The position numbers were made by a program, and so were the translations under genes. A stretch of DNA of 64,000 nucleotides from the NCBI GenBank assembly GCA_041744575.1, contig JBGTKP010000046.1, positions 33,383-97,382 of the forward strand. The letters are read 5' to 3'. A model generated the notes under the pieces. It did no database searches and was not told the origin of the DNA. It saw only the letters and a program-made list of their open reading frames with translations. Of the stretch, positions 1 to 8,931 are shown one piece after another. This DNA is from JTS-RE37 sp041744575. GTDB lineage: Bacteria > Bacteroidota > Bacteroidia > Flavobacteriales > Flavobacteriaceae. Each line of letters begins with the position of its first letter. Position 1 is the first letter of the stretch.

Positions 1-227
1 GGTAGGGTTCGAGCCGTAATAATGATCGATTGATCCGTCTCTAGGGACAGTTCTACAAGCAGTTTGCAGACTATCGTACCCACTCCTTTCTTTCTGAACC
101 GATAAAAAGTACCATAAGCTATTTCTATTTGTCCATTTACATGTTTTCCCTTGAAGACGGCGCCAGCGACCAATTGTTTTTCATCCGACACATGTGGTTT
201 ATTTAAGGTGGATTGAACCCGACTATT
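1..227 (-). pseudogene. GNAT N-acetyltransferase remnant, cut by the window edge
   Basis: Reading the minus strand from 227 down to 1 gives an open frame whose peptide resembles the central and C-terminal core of RimJ/RimL-type GNAT acetyltransferases: a beta strand with GQIEIAYGTFYRFRKKGVGT, where R-x-x-G-x-G is the acetyl-CoA pyrophosphate loop, followed by a helix and the strand before the usual end. A TAA at 228-230 stops the frame upstream and there is no ATG. About 70 N-terminal residues expected of the family are absent, so the gene looks 5'-truncated. A GTG near 199 could start a short product. The 3' part lies outside the window, so decay versus a frameshift cannot be settled. Confidence 0.45.
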
Positions 228-337
228 TTATAGAATTCCAATATCATTCCAATGTCCTTTCAATAAGGATTAATGGTAAAATGCTAGTTTTCTTCTATGG
301 TTTCATTAATTGGAGGCAACACCATATTATTGTAAAA

Positions 338-763
338 TTAAGGATTACTGTGACCCGCTTTTGAGATCGCCTGCGCTTCAATTTCGACCAAAAAGCGCTC
401 GTCAGCTAAGTTCGCAACCCCAATAAGCGATAATGCCGGTAATCTGTCTTTGTGAAAAACCGCCAACATCCCATCTTTAATCACAGCGGCTTGTTCCTGC
501 TTGTAATTCACTACATATATTACAAGCTTGACCACATCATCAACTTTTGCCCCCCCACTGGTTAGAGCTTTTTGCAAATTTGCGAATGCCTGGTGGGTTT
601 GTTCCAGAAAACTGCCGTTATTGGTTAATTCCTTGTCCCGGCCAACACCCACCTGCCCCGAAATATAGACAAATTTTAAACCGTCATGCTCCACTGATAT
701 CACCTGCGTGAACATACCGCTCCAATCGGGTAAATTTTCCGGGTGTAAATATTTTTTCAACAT
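338..763 (-). CDS. RidA (YjgF/UK114) family protein
   Basis: A 141-residue RidA-family protein. RidA enzymes hydrolyse reactive enamine/imine intermediates in the cytoplasm. Family marks are the opening LHPENLPDW, the strand VYISGQVGVG, the helix HQAFANLQKAL and the end FLVEIEAQAI. In canonical RidA a conserved Arg (PAR-S context) binds the substrate carboxylate; here the corresponding segment reads LPALSLIGVANLA, so that Arg is missing. It may belong to a Rid subfamily without imine deaminase activity. The start is chosen at the ATG at 763 because homologues normally begin just before the LHPENLP-type motif. The frame stays open to an ATG at 811 and a GTG at 826, giving 157 or 162 residues. 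Neighbours give no functional hint. Confidence 0.8.
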   Translation of the reverse strand: MLKKYLHPENLPDWSGMFTQVISVEHDGLKFVYISGQVGVGRDKELTNNGSFLEQTHQAFANLQKALTSGGAKVDDVVKLVIYVVNYKQEQAAVIKDGMLAVFHKDRLPALSLIGVANLADERFLVEIEAQAISKAGHSNP

Positions 764-1116
764 AGTGTTTTTGTAATTATCAAACGATCCTACGGCGTCG
801 CCGGTTGTCATTATTTCGAACAGCACTCATAGCGTTCAACTTGTCACGCGTTAAAAACGGAGCGGTGGACTAATGTCTTGGTACCAATTTCTCTATTTGT
901 ATACCTGGTAAATATGCTAATAATTCTGTAAAAAAAATTGGAGATGATCTGAACAATTATTTTACAATAAAAACCATAAAGTCTTGTCCGGATTTTGTAT
1001 AAAGTTCATTCCCCAATAGTTATCTAACCGACCAGAATATTTTATTCCGCCCGATCCATTCTGCAGCCATCGTCAGATTGTGTCTCCTTTTGTCTGTGCC
1101 TCCCCTTTTAAGTTTC

Positions 1117-2532
1117 TTACTCCTTTGGCTGATAGGAATTTGCAAGCCGCGGAGCAATTTCGTCCAGCCAGGCATTCATCTCGAATTGCGGATAATAGAT
1201 GCCTTTCAACATAACGCCAGTGCGCTTTTCAGTATTTGATATATTTTCAAGCGGATTCTCTTCTAATAATACAAGATCTGCCCTTTTGCCCTTTTCGATG
1301 GTCCCTACCTTCTCCGCCGTGCCGAAAAAAAGAGCCGGATTCTTGGTGGCCGTTTCCAGTACGGCGTAGTTAGAAAGTCCGGCCTCGCTTAGCGCCTTCA
1401 GTTCCCGGTGAAGGCTATAACCATAGAGCCACAAAAATTCGGGCGTATCGGAACCCGCCATAATTTTCCCCCCGGCTTCGTAAATCCCCTCTATTAGCTT
1501 ATTTCTAATGTCAAGCCATTTTTTACGTTGTGAGAGCGAAATCTCATTGATTTTATTCTTCTTTAAATAACCTATGAAAAAATCCTGAACGGCTTTTGGA
1601 TAAAACCTAAAGTCCGGTTGGTCGCGGATTGAGGCTTCGCTTCTGGGTAAGGCAAAGGTGTTTTTCATAAAATGCTGGGTCGGATCCACAAACGGATTGG
1701 CGGCAACCGTTTTGCGGGCCAGCTCGGGGATTTTAGTTTCATCAATGTAGTCAAGGCTTTTCCAGTTTTCCGGGTCGTAAACATACAGGTCGGAAATCGA
1801 GCCCGTCATTGGGGCATCGTCCGCTAAAAGCATTTCCAGGTATCCGTCGAGATGTTCAATCTGTTGTTTTGCCTTCAGGGCGCGTTCCACACCCACAAAA
1901 CGGCTATCGGCATGACCCACAACAGGGATACCCTGTCTGGCCGCTTCATCAACAGCAGCTTCATAAACTTCCGCGTCAATAAAAGTGGTTATCTTAATAA
2001 AATCGTAGCCTGCCTGTTTGGATTTCCTGACCGCTTCTCTTGCCTCCTCCGAGGTAGTTACCACGAAATCGTTTCCCTGTTCTTTTCCGGTTAAATGCGG
2101 ACTTGCAGCAAATATAGTGGGTGCGATGATCTCACCTTCAGAAGATTGTTCGCGCAAAACGAGTTGCTCGGGCGTTCCAATCATAAACCGTATTGTGGTA
2201 ACCCCATTCGCAACCATTACCTTAAGCTCATCACCTGCAATGGCATCCGGATAGTCATCGCCATCGGAAAATAAATGTACATGCATATCAACCAGTCCGG
2301 GCATCAAATATTTACCTTGTCCATTGATTACCTTTGAATTAGCAGGGATTATCACCTTCCTCCCGATAGCAACGATTAAGCCATCGTTTACAAGGACGGT
2401 CTGATTCTTTAAAATCCGCTCCTTATCCATTGGAATAACATCGACATTGGTGAAGGCAACAGGCTGTGCCGATAAGGGTATCGCGAAAAAATTACAGCTA
2501 AGGATGATGCTGATCAGAAAAGCTTTATTCAT
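1117..2532 (-). CDS. secreted metal-dependent amidohydrolase
   Basis: A 471-residue amidohydrolase-superfamily protein with a Sec signal peptide (cleavage near SAQ-P, residue 23), so probably periplasmic. The composite beta-sandwich plus TIM barrel is visible: N-terminal strands, then MPGLVDMHVHLF with the metal ligands His84 and His86, the barrel Lys region FIKITTF, GHAD with a further His, AGSDTPEF with the catalytic Asp near residue 360, and the returning strand GKRADLVLLEENPLENI. It resembles imidazolonepropionase-like or prolidase-like secreted amidohydrolases. Substrate is not predictable. It is a single gene with a long non-coding stretch upstream. Confidence 0.85.
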   Translation of the reverse strand: MNKAFLISIILSCNFFAIPLSAQPVAFTNVDVIPMDKERILKNQTVLVNDGLIVAIGRKVIIPANSKVINGQGKYLMPGLVDMHVHLFSDGDDYPDAIAGDELKVMVANGVTTIRFMIGTPEQLVLREQSSEGEIIAPTIFAASPHLTGKEQGNDFVVTTSEEAREAVRKSKQAGYDFIKITTFIDAEVYEAAVDEAARQGIPVVGHADSRFVGVERALKAKQQIEHLDGYLEMLLADDAPMTGSISDLYVYDPENWKSLDYIDETKIPELARKTVAANPFVDPTQHFMKNTFALPRSEASIRDQPDFRFYPKAVQDFFIGYLKKNKINEISLSQRKKWLDIRNKLIEGIYEAGGKIMAGSDTPEFLWLYGYSLHRELKALSEAGLSNYAVLETATKNPALFFGTAEKVGTIEKGKRADLVLLEENPLENISNTEKRTGVMLKGIYYPQFEMNAWLDEIAPRLANSYQPKE

Positions 2533-3284
2533 TTTAAACTACTTCATATATTATAAAAGAGCAAAAAGCTGATATTTTTCACAACTAAAATAGAGAACAA
2601 TTTTACCCGGGACAGATGGGCCTTCATTTGGGCGGAAAAACATACATTCTGGCCCAAGGATTCCTGATTTTATCCTTCTTCACCTGGACTGTCCAGGAGC
2701 CGTTTTTATATTCGTTACTCCCTCCTTAAGACGACTGACATTGACTTTTATTCCTCTGCGAGGTCCGCTTTAGGGCCCTTATGAATTGGAAATAATAGGC
2801 TATCCCTCCGCTCCCATCGCCAATTACTTTTATATCCGAAGGATAAGAAAAATCTAAAATTAAATCAAAGGTTTAATTTCTACATCCCCCAAAAGGCGTG
2901 ATATTTAATGACTCCTAAAGAACGTCTGGTAAAGGTCAGCAAGAGGGTGGCGTTATTTCTATTAAAATTACAACTTATGGAAACTGCAGACTCGTGAATA
3001 AGGAATTACTTCGGTCTTTTACGGATCCGTTCCAGTATATAACTGACACCCTATATATCCATTCAGCTTCTTAATTTAAAATGGGAAACCCCCAGCCCCA
3101 TTGGTTTATTCCAGCATCAAAGTTACTATCTGACCTTTATGGTAGCCACATGCACTCATGTCATTCATTTTAGAGCAGGCTGTGGTAATACCAAATTTAA
3201 ATCCCTCATAATTCCAAACGCAGTATTTAAGAGTGTTTCGAGGACAATACAGTCAATGCGACGTGTTTTGAATTAAAACTTCTT
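2533..3284. other. gene-free stretch of about 750 bases
   Basis: No convincing gene, RNA or repeat is seen between the amidohydrolase and the sulfatase. The only item of note is a minus-strand open stretch of about 48 codons (3105-3250) between two stops, without a start codon. It encodes a Cys-rich peptide including TTACSKMNDMSACGYHKGQI. It may be the tail of a decayed gene or chance. The rest is AT-rich with many stops in all frames and should hold the amidohydrolase promoter. Confidence 0.3.
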
Positions 3285-4931
3285 CTATTGCTTCCTCATA
3301 AGCCTTTGCAATTCTTCAGGAGATAATTTCCAGTATTCGATCATGGGATTTTTCTTTACTTTTTCCCTGTATTCCTCAATGAACCGCTGATTCAAACTAT
3401 CATTATCCTTGTACTCCTCCCTAAGGGCTTCCAATTTTTTATGCAGATCAGCTTTTACATCGGCATAGGCCGGATCATCATAGACATTTTTCATTTCCTG
3501 TGGATCTTTCTTCAGATCGATCAATTCCCATTCGTCAATATCATAATAAAAATGTATCAGCTTAAACGAGTTGGTGGTGATCCCGTAGTGCCGCATAACA
3601 TTGTGTTCCGAGGGATGCTCATAATAGTGGTAGTAGTGCGCTTTTCTCCAGTCTGCCGGAGTTTGACCACGCAAAATGGGAACCATGCTCTTGCCCTGCA
3701 TATTGTCCGGTATACTACTTCCCGCTGCATCGATAAATGTTTCTCCAAAATCAAGATTTGAAACCAGGTCGTTATTGACGGAACCAGGTTTGATCACTCC
3801 CGGCCACCTGACCAACAAAGGTGTACGCAGGGATTCCCGATACATCCAGCGTTTATCAAACCAGCCATGTTCCCCCAAATAAAATCCCTGGTCGGAAGTG
3901 TATACCACTATCGTATTCTTTTCCAATCCTTTTTCTTTCAGGTAGTCAAGTAGCTTTCCCACACTTTTGTCAACAGCCGAAATACAGGAAAGGTAATCGC
4001 GCATGTAGCGCTGGTACTTGAACCGGGTCAGATCCTTTCCTGTGGGATTCTTTTTTTTGAAGTCCGCGTAGATAGGTTGATAGAGGGCATCCCACGCCTT
4101 TAATTGTTCTTCATTCAATCCGTTGCGCGGTAGGTCTGTCATCTTCAGATCGCGGTCTATGGTCATGGTAGACGCTATCGACATATTGTTGGTTTTGGCA
4201 GCGGCCCGCCCCCCGGAATAATCATCAAAAAGCGTTTCCGGCTCGGGAAAATCCACGTCCTCATACATGCCAAGTTCTGAAGGTCCCGGATCCCATCCGC
4301 GGTGCGGTGCCTTGTGTTGCACCATCATCATGAACGGCTCATCCCCGCCCGCTATCTTTTCTAACCAGGCAATCGATTTATCGGTAATGATTTCTGTGGT
4401 ATAGCCTTCCATCTCATATTCCCCCGTTTGGTTGATAAATGTGGGATTGTAATAGGCGCCCTGGTCTGGTAATATGTCGTAATAATCAAATCCAGTCGGG
4501 GTGCCGCCAAGATGCAACTTTCCGATGGTTGCCGTATTGTACCCCGACTCCTGAAGTACTTTGGCAAAGGTTTGCTGGCTGAAATCAAATTTTGATCCAA
4601 TGGTATTATCGATAAAACCATTCTTATGGCTGTACATCCCGGTAAGGATGGTTGCCCGGGAGGGGCCGCAGATGGAATTGGTCACATAGCACTGGTTAAA
4701 CCGCATTCCCTGTTCTGAAATCCTGTCAATATTGGGCGTAGGCGCCAGCTTGGCAAGGGATCCGCCATAGGCGCTTATCGCCTGGTAAGCATGATCATCG
4801 CTCATGATGAAAATAATGTTCGGCCGCTCCGGTTCCGGCTCCGATTTCGTTTCCACTTTACACCCGGTCATAAGGAGTAAACAAGCCACGGGTAAAACCT
4901 TGCATACAGGAAACCTGGTCAATTGTTTCAT
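3285..4931 (-). CDS. lipoprotein sulfatase (S1 family, formylglycine type)
   Basis: A 548-residue type I sulfatase, anchored as a lipoprotein: the signal ends in the lipobox LLLMTGC (Cys24). Metal ligands appear in IIFIMSDDHA (Asp45, Asp46). The catalytic motif C-G-P-S-R starts at Cys88, the residue converted to formylglycine by a maturase. Further family segments are the Asp-Gln pair in VVYTSDQGFYLGEHGWFDKR and the following RTPLLVRWPG. The overall order resembles the N-acetylglucosamine-6-sulfatase-like branch (SulfAtlas S1_11/S1_8 area), which is an inference. ATG 4931 is chosen because it gives the lipoprotein signal; the frame extends 41 codons further upstream without a signal. It stands alone, with no glycoside hydrolase, SusC/D pair or maturase beside it. 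Confidence 0.88.
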   Translation of the reverse strand: MKQLTRFPVCKVLPVACLLLMTGCKVETKSEPEPERPNIIFIMSDDHAYQAISAYGGSLAKLAPTPNIDRISEQGMRFNQCYVTNSICGPSRATILTGMYSHKNGFIDNTIGSKFDFSQQTFAKVLQESGYNTATIGKLHLGGTPTGFDYYDILPDQGAYYNPTFINQTGEYEMEGYTTEIITDKSIAWLEKIAGGDEPFMMMVQHKAPHRGWDPGPSELGMYEDVDFPEPETLFDDYSGGRAAAKTNNMSIASTMTIDRDLKMTDLPRNGLNEEQLKAWDALYQPIYADFKKKNPTGKDLTRFKYQRYMRDYLSCISAVDKSVGKLLDYLKEKGLEKNTIVVYTSDQGFYLGEHGWFDKRWMYRESLRTPLLVRWPGVIKPGSVNNDLVSNLDFGETFIDAAGSSIPDNMQGKSMVPILRGQTPADWRKAHYYHYYEHPSEHNVMRHYGITTNSFKLIHFYYDIDEWELIDLKKDPQEMKNVYDDPAYADVKADLHKKLEALREEYKDNDSLNQRFIEEYREKVKKNPMIEYWKLSPEELQRLMRKQ

Positions 4932-5103
4932 ATTTGTATCACTTGATCTTAAATTACCTTCAATATCCGAACAAATTCGCTGTATACTCAAAATGCTTTC
5001 TGTTTTTTTACAAAACCAAACAGCTCTGTAATGCAAAGGGCAACCACGCGCCACATCCCAAACTGCGCAACGGATTATTCCGTCATGAATTCAATAAGTA
5101 CCC

Positions 5104-5134
5104 AAAAAAAGCCCATCCTCCAAAAAGATGGGCT
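5104..5134 (-). terminator. rho-independent terminator of the receptor/HmuY operon
   Basis: Read on the minus strand, an 8-bp stem AGCCCATC/GATGGGCT (5127-5134 and 5110-5117) with a 9-base loop runs into seven Ts (5104-5110). It lies 27 bases beyond the HmuY stop codon, as expected for the end of the 7908-to-5161 transcript. Confidence 0.8.
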
Positions 5135-5160
5135 CCATTAATAAGCTATTTCATATAAAA

Positions 5161-5784
5161 CTATTTAAACGAGGAATCCCCTTCATTGGGATTATATACA
5201 TAATTGAATGTGTAATACCTAGACTCACTGGTCATATCGGGTTGGGAAGGATTGTCCTTGTAATAGCTCAGGATCTCCACTTTGGCATATTGTCCCCCGG
5301 TGGTTTTGAAGACCAGTACCTTTCCCGGAATGGCCGAAATTAGGTTCACCTGAGGATTGTAGTTGTACCATCCCAGGTCGCTTCCGGTTGGAATGGCAAA
5401 AACACCTTCCGCATCCTGGGCAAAACTCAAACCCTCGGCCGTCAATACACTGGCAAAAGTTCCGGTGACAATGGTCGCGCCTGCATCGCCTGTCCTGGAA
5501 GGCTCATCATCTGTTCCGGTTACAGCTCCGCCATTGACAGCGATGGTCGTTCCCCGAAAGGCGATGTCCCAATCTGTGTCACTCGTAGTTGCTGCCCCTG
5601 TCTCAAAGTCGAATTTTGTGAACGCTCCCCCAACCGGCTGACCCTGCCCCCCTGTTTGCGGAGCATAGAGATTGGCTATTTGTTCCGTTTGTATCGGCTC
5701 CGGTGTAGGTGCGTTGTCATCATCATTACTGCAGGAAGTAAATGCAGCAGTCAGTAGTGTTACCAGGAAAATGTTCTTCTTCAT
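5161..5784 (-). CDS. hmuY: HmuY-like heme-binding lipoprotein
   Basis: A 207-residue outer-membrane lipoprotein of the HmuY family. The signal peptide ends in AAFTSC (Cys18), followed by an acidic SNDDDN linker typical of Bacteroidota surface lipoproteins. The HmuY core is visible as FTKFDFETGAATTSDTDWDIAFRGTTI near the N-terminus and the C-terminal ESRYYTFNYVYNP strand. In Porphyromonas, HmuY captures heme outside the cell and passes it to the TonB-dependent receptor HmuR. Here the gene follows the receptor gene by 18 bases on the same strand and ends in a terminator, so both are one transcript. The heme-ligating His pair of P. gingivalis HmuY is not obvious, so the ligand (heme or another iron compound) is inferred. 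Confidence 0.85.
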   Translation of the reverse strand: MKKNIFLVTLLTAAFTSCSNDDDNAPTPEPIQTEQIANLYAPQTGGQGQPVGGAFTKFDFETGAATTSDTDWDIAFRGTTIAVNGGAVTGTDDEPSRTGDAGATIVTGTFASVLTAEGLSFAQDAEGVFAIPTGSDLGWYNYNPQVNLISAIPGKVLVFKTTGGQYAKVEILSYYKDNPSQPDMTSESRYYTFNYVYNPNEGDSSFK

Positions 5785-5802
5785 TCTGATTGGATTTAAA
5801 TA

Positions 5803-7908
5803 TTAAAATTGATAATTGATTTTTAGATATCCCTGAATTCCCGGCTGGGTCGGGATGTTGGTATCTGTATAGTCCAGTAAATTATTTGCTCCCAACTGCA
5901 AAGTAAAATCGTCATAAAAAGTCTTGCTTGCTGACACATTGGTGGTGACATAGCCATCGATAAAACTGCTGTCATAGCTGTCGATAAGACCGTTCCCATT
6001 TGTATCGAACTGAGCGTATTTACTGCGGTACAACACGCGCAAATTAAAATTCATTTTTGCGGAAGGGAGGTCATAGAAAATCTTGAAATTGGCGTTATGC
6101 CGCGAACGGTTTACCAACCCATAGTAGTCGGACCGGCTGACAGCCACGGTCTGATTTGTTTCCTGGTCGCGGGCAAACACCTGGTCTCTCCGGACGTCTT
6201 CCAGTTTACCTTTGTCATAGGCATACAATAATTGATATCCCGCACTCACTTGAATCTCTTCGGTAATATTGTATCCGGAATTGAGTTCTAAACCCGTGGT
6301 ATATATTTCATCAAAGTTGATGTAACTGAATACATTCTGCCCGTTGGTTTTGCGGGCCAGAATGCTGGTGTCGATCAGGTTTTTAAAATCGTTTCTGAAG
6401 AAGTTCAGCTCAGTGTTCCATGGATCCTTACCAAAAGTAAGCCCCAGGTTGTAACCGACGGAACTTTCCGCTTCCAACGGATCATCAAGCTCGGCCAGGG
6501 GAATCACGATGCTGCTTATCTGTCCCTGCTCCTGCAATTCCCGTACCTTGTCCACGGCCACATTGTAACCCAATACCGTGTAGCCAACGGAAGAATTGGT
6601 AAAATCAAAGTAGAGTTGCCTGAAATCAGGAGCCTTAAACCCGTAACCGGCAGAACCTTTTAAGGCTATTACATCTGACACTTGATAGCGTAGCGCAATT
6701 TTGGGACTAAATTGGTTGTTGTATTCCGAGTGGTTGTCAAACCTTGCTCCCAGAATGATATTGAGGGGTTCTAAAGGATTGAAATCATATTGCGCGTAAG
6801 CATATTGTGAGTTAAGACGAACCTTCTCATCAAAATAAGTTCTGTCCATTTCGTCAAACTGGTATCCCACACCTGCTGTAAGTGTTCCTGTTTCTGATAA
6901 GGTGTAATTTATCCTGATCTCAGGCCGGAGCAATGTCTGGTTAAAATCGCTGTTACTTAAAACCTCCTCAGAAAGCGGGTCAGCAAGGCGTTCGTTTGCG
7001 GTATAATTCGTATAGTACAATTCGTAGGATGATCTAAGCTGTGCATTCCATTGCTGGTCCAACCGGGTGTGCGCGTTCCATTCACGTTCTTTGCTGTCTC
7101 CTTCAAACTGTATCTCGCCGAGTGTCAGGCCGGCATCCTGTAACTGATCATAAAACCTGGCTGAAGTGAATATGGATAGCTTATCGTTAAAATCGTAGTA
7201 TACCCGGCCATTTAAGGTATAATTCTCAAAAGGATTGACGGTCTGCCCGTCCGTGTCAGGAGTAAGATCGTACCCTTCGCTTGAAAAACGGTTGGCAAAT
7301 AAACCGTATCTCAGAATTTTAAAACCTTGCTTAATATCCAGGTTAATGTCCTGCTGAGTGTAAGAACCAATACGGTACGAGGCATTCCCTTCAAACATTT
7401 CAGATTCAGGCCGTTCTGTGATGATGTTGATCACACCTCCAAGCGCTTCACTGCCATAAAGGCTGCTGGAAGGTCCTTTGACGACTTCTATTTGCCGGAT
7501 ATTTCCTATGGTCAGGCGACTCAGGTCAAAGTTCCCGGCGCTTCTGCCAACCAACGGAACACCATCTAGAAGAATTAGAATGTAGTCAGAAGCGATCCCC
7601 TGTATTTGTACCCCTTCAAAACCGCTTTCGTCAGCTACCGTAATAATTCCTGTCTGCTCATTTAAGATCTCGTCCAGGCGAATGGTCCCGGATTGAATGA
7701 TCTTCTTTTTAGCAACCAGGGTGACGGGCAACGGCAGGGAAGAAAGTTGCCTCTCCGTACGTGTCGCTGTCAGGATTACCTCTGCAAGTTGCGTTGTTGC
7801 CAAAGAATCCGAAGGGGTTTGGGTGGCATTCTCATTGGCGAATTGAGCCGGACATCTAGTGGTGATGGTAAGCAAGACGATCATAGACAAATACACCCGA
7901 GCACTCAT
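5803..7908 (-). CDS. hmuR: TonB-dependent outer-membrane receptor, HmuR-like
   Basis: A 701-residue TonB-dependent receptor. After a signal peptide (cleavage near CPAQ-F) come a probable TonB box region (LAEVILTATRTE), the plug with LDEILNEQTGI, QGIASDYILILLDGVPL and VVKGPSSSLYGSEALGGVINI (about residues 45-150), and a 22-strand barrel ending in the aromatic YLKINYQF. Length fits heme, siderophore or vitamin B12 receptors rather than the much larger SusC family. It imports its ligand across the outer membrane using TonB energy. The paired hmuY-like gene points to heme. It is divergent from the DUF6607 operon, and a near-perfect 25-bp palindrome lies at its predicted transcription start, suggesting iron control. 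Confidence 0.88.
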   Translation of the reverse strand: MSARVYLSMIVLLTITTRCPAQFANENATQTPSDSLATTQLAEVILTATRTERQLSSLPLPVTLVAKKKIIQSGTIRLDEILNEQTGIITVADESGFEGVQIQGIASDYILILLDGVPLVGRSAGNFDLSRLTIGNIRQIEVVKGPSSSLYGSEALGGVINIITERPESEMFEGNASYRIGSYTQQDINLDIKQGFKILRYGLFANRFSSEGYDLTPDTDGQTVNPFENYTLNGRVYYDFNDKLSIFTSARFYDQLQDAGLTLGEIQFEGDSKEREWNAHTRLDQQWNAQLRSSYELYYTNYTANERLADPLSEEVLSNSDFNQTLLRPEIRINYTLSETGTLTAGVGYQFDEMDRTYFDEKVRLNSQYAYAQYDFNPLEPLNIILGARFDNHSEYNNQFSPKIALRYQVSDVIALKGSAGYGFKAPDFRQLYFDFTNSSVGYTVLGYNVAVDKVRELQEQGQISSIVIPLAELDDPLEAESSVGYNLGLTFGKDPWNTELNFFRNDFKNLIDTSILARKTNGQNVFSYINFDEIYTTGLELNSGYNITEEIQVSAGYQLLYAYDKGKLEDVRRDQVFARDQETNQTVAVSRSDYYGLVNRSRHNANFKIFYDLPSAKMNFNLRVLYRSKYAQFDTNGNGLIDSYDSSFIDGYVTTNVSASKTFYDDFTLQLGANNLLDYTDTNIPTQPGIQGYLKINYQF

Positions 7909-7912
7909 TGGA

Positions 7913-7937
7913 ATTATTTAGAATCATTCTTAATAAT
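7913..7937. promoter_or_regulatory. 25-bp palindromic operator, Fur-like
   Basis: The halves ATTATTTAGAAT and ATTCTTAATAAT flank a single C (7925). Eleven of twelve pairs match, with only one mismatched pair. The site lies between the receptor ATG (7908) and its predicted -7 element (7941-7948), hence over the likely start of transcription. Size, AT content and the AGAAT-n-ATTCT core fit a Fur-family operator, which is an inference. A second AT-rich, less perfect inverted repeat lies at 7958-7976 (TTTATT...AATAAA). Confidence 0.6.
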
Positions 7938-7940
7938 GCA

Positions 7941-7948
7941 CAAAGATA
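7941..7948 (-). promoter_or_regulatory. -7 promoter element of the receptor operon
   Basis: On the minus strand this reads TATCTTTG, an exact match to the Bacteroidota TAnnTTTG element, about 35 bases before the receptor ATG. A TTTA at 7969-7972 sits at a plausible -33 distance (20 bases). Transcription would start inside the palindrome at 7913-7937. Confidence 0.5.
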
Positions 7949-7981
7949 TTTGTTATTTTTATTCAATCTAAATAAATTTTA

Positions 7982-7989
7982 TATTTTTG
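7982..7989 (+). promoter_or_regulatory. -7 promoter element of the DUF6607 operon
   Basis: TATTTTTG matches TAnnTTTG exactly and ends 32 bases before the ATG at 8022. The two divergent -7 elements are only 33 bases apart, so a repressor bound in the 7913-7976 interval could affect both operons. No good -33 TTTG is present at the standard spacing. Confidence 0.5.
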
Positions 7990-8021
7990 TCGCAGAATAC
8001 TAACAACTTCAATCGGGATAT

Positions 8022-8927
8022 ATGAAAAACTTTATTTACCCCTTATTGACCCTGTTCTTGGGCCTGCCAATTTGTGCGCAAACCGAGAAAAAGCAACAAG
8101 ACCAGGAGGCCATCAAGGCGATGTGCGGCTGCTATGAGGTCACTTTTAATTTTGCTGAAACATTTAATTACAGTAAGGATTCTCTCTATAAGCCGTCAGA
8201 AACCAAAGTGGATGAAGGTCTTGAATGGGCACAGGTGGTAACAGATGAGGACGATAAAATTTCCATCCAACACCTTCTTCAGGTAGGAAATCCCGCTGAG
8301 CCACAAATCGTAAAACACTGGCGTCAGGACTGGCTGTATGAGAACACGGGTCTATATTCCTACGATGCGGATAATGTGTGGATATTTAAAGAATTACCCG
8401 CGGCTGAGGTCAAAGGACAATGGACGCAAAAGGTATTTCAGGTGGATGATAGCCCGCGATATGAAGGTTCTGCGAGCTGGGTACACGTGGATGGTAAAAG
8501 CTATTGGGAAAATACGACGCCGGCACCACTTCCAAGGAGGGAATACACTACCAGGAGCGACTATAATTTAACCATGCGTGGCAACCGTCAGGAAATTACC
8601 GATTATGGTTGGCTGCATGATCAGGATAACACGAAGATCGTTCGCGAGGCTGGAAAGGAAGATGTCATCCTGGCCAGGGAAAAAGGATATAATACCTATG
8701 TAAAGGTTGACGATACCCGTTGTGCTGCTGCCGCTCAGTGGTGGAAAGACAATGAAGAAAAATGGGCTTTGGTACGGGCCAAATGGGATGATGTTTACGG
8801 CCGTAATCAGGATTTGGTCCTCGAAGAGCAGGTTGACAATAAGGTATTGTACAAGTACTTATTCGAGGAGGGTTACGAAGATGAAGCTAAAATTGACGAA
8901 GTTATAGAATCCTTTGTTAAAAAATAA
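8022..8927 (+). CDS. DUF6607 family secreted protein
   Basis: A 301-residue exported protein (signal peptide to about GLPICAQ, residue 20) with the DUF6607 pattern: CGCYEVTFNFAETF after the signal, WAQVV, the region HWRQDWLYENTGLYSYD, ELPAAEVKGQWTQKVFQVDDSPRYEG, and TRSDYNLTMRGNRQEI. No catalytic motif is recognised. Two Cys (CGC) near the mature N-terminus and one near residue 234 could form a disulfide or bind a cofactor. It is the first gene of a four-gene rightward run with the ankyrin, DUF2271 and PepSY-reductase genes, divergent from the heme/iron receptor. A role in periplasmic iron or heme handling is inferred from this context only. Confidence 0.8.
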   Translation: MKNFIYPLLTLFLGLPICAQTEKKQQDQEAIKAMCGCYEVTFNFAETFNYSKDSLYKPSETKVDEGLEWAQVVTDEDDKISIQHLLQVGNPAEPQIVKHWRQDWLYENTGLYSYDADNVWIFKELPAAEVKGQWTQKVFQVDDSPRYEGSASWVHVDGKSYWENTTPAPLPRREYTTRSDYNLTMRGNRQEITDYGWLHDQDNTKIVREAGKEDVILAREKGYNTYVKVDDTRCAAAAQWWKDNEEKWALVRAKWDDVYGRNQDLVLEEQVDNKVLYKYLFEEGYEDEAKIDEVIESFVKK

Positions 8928-8931
8928 CCGC

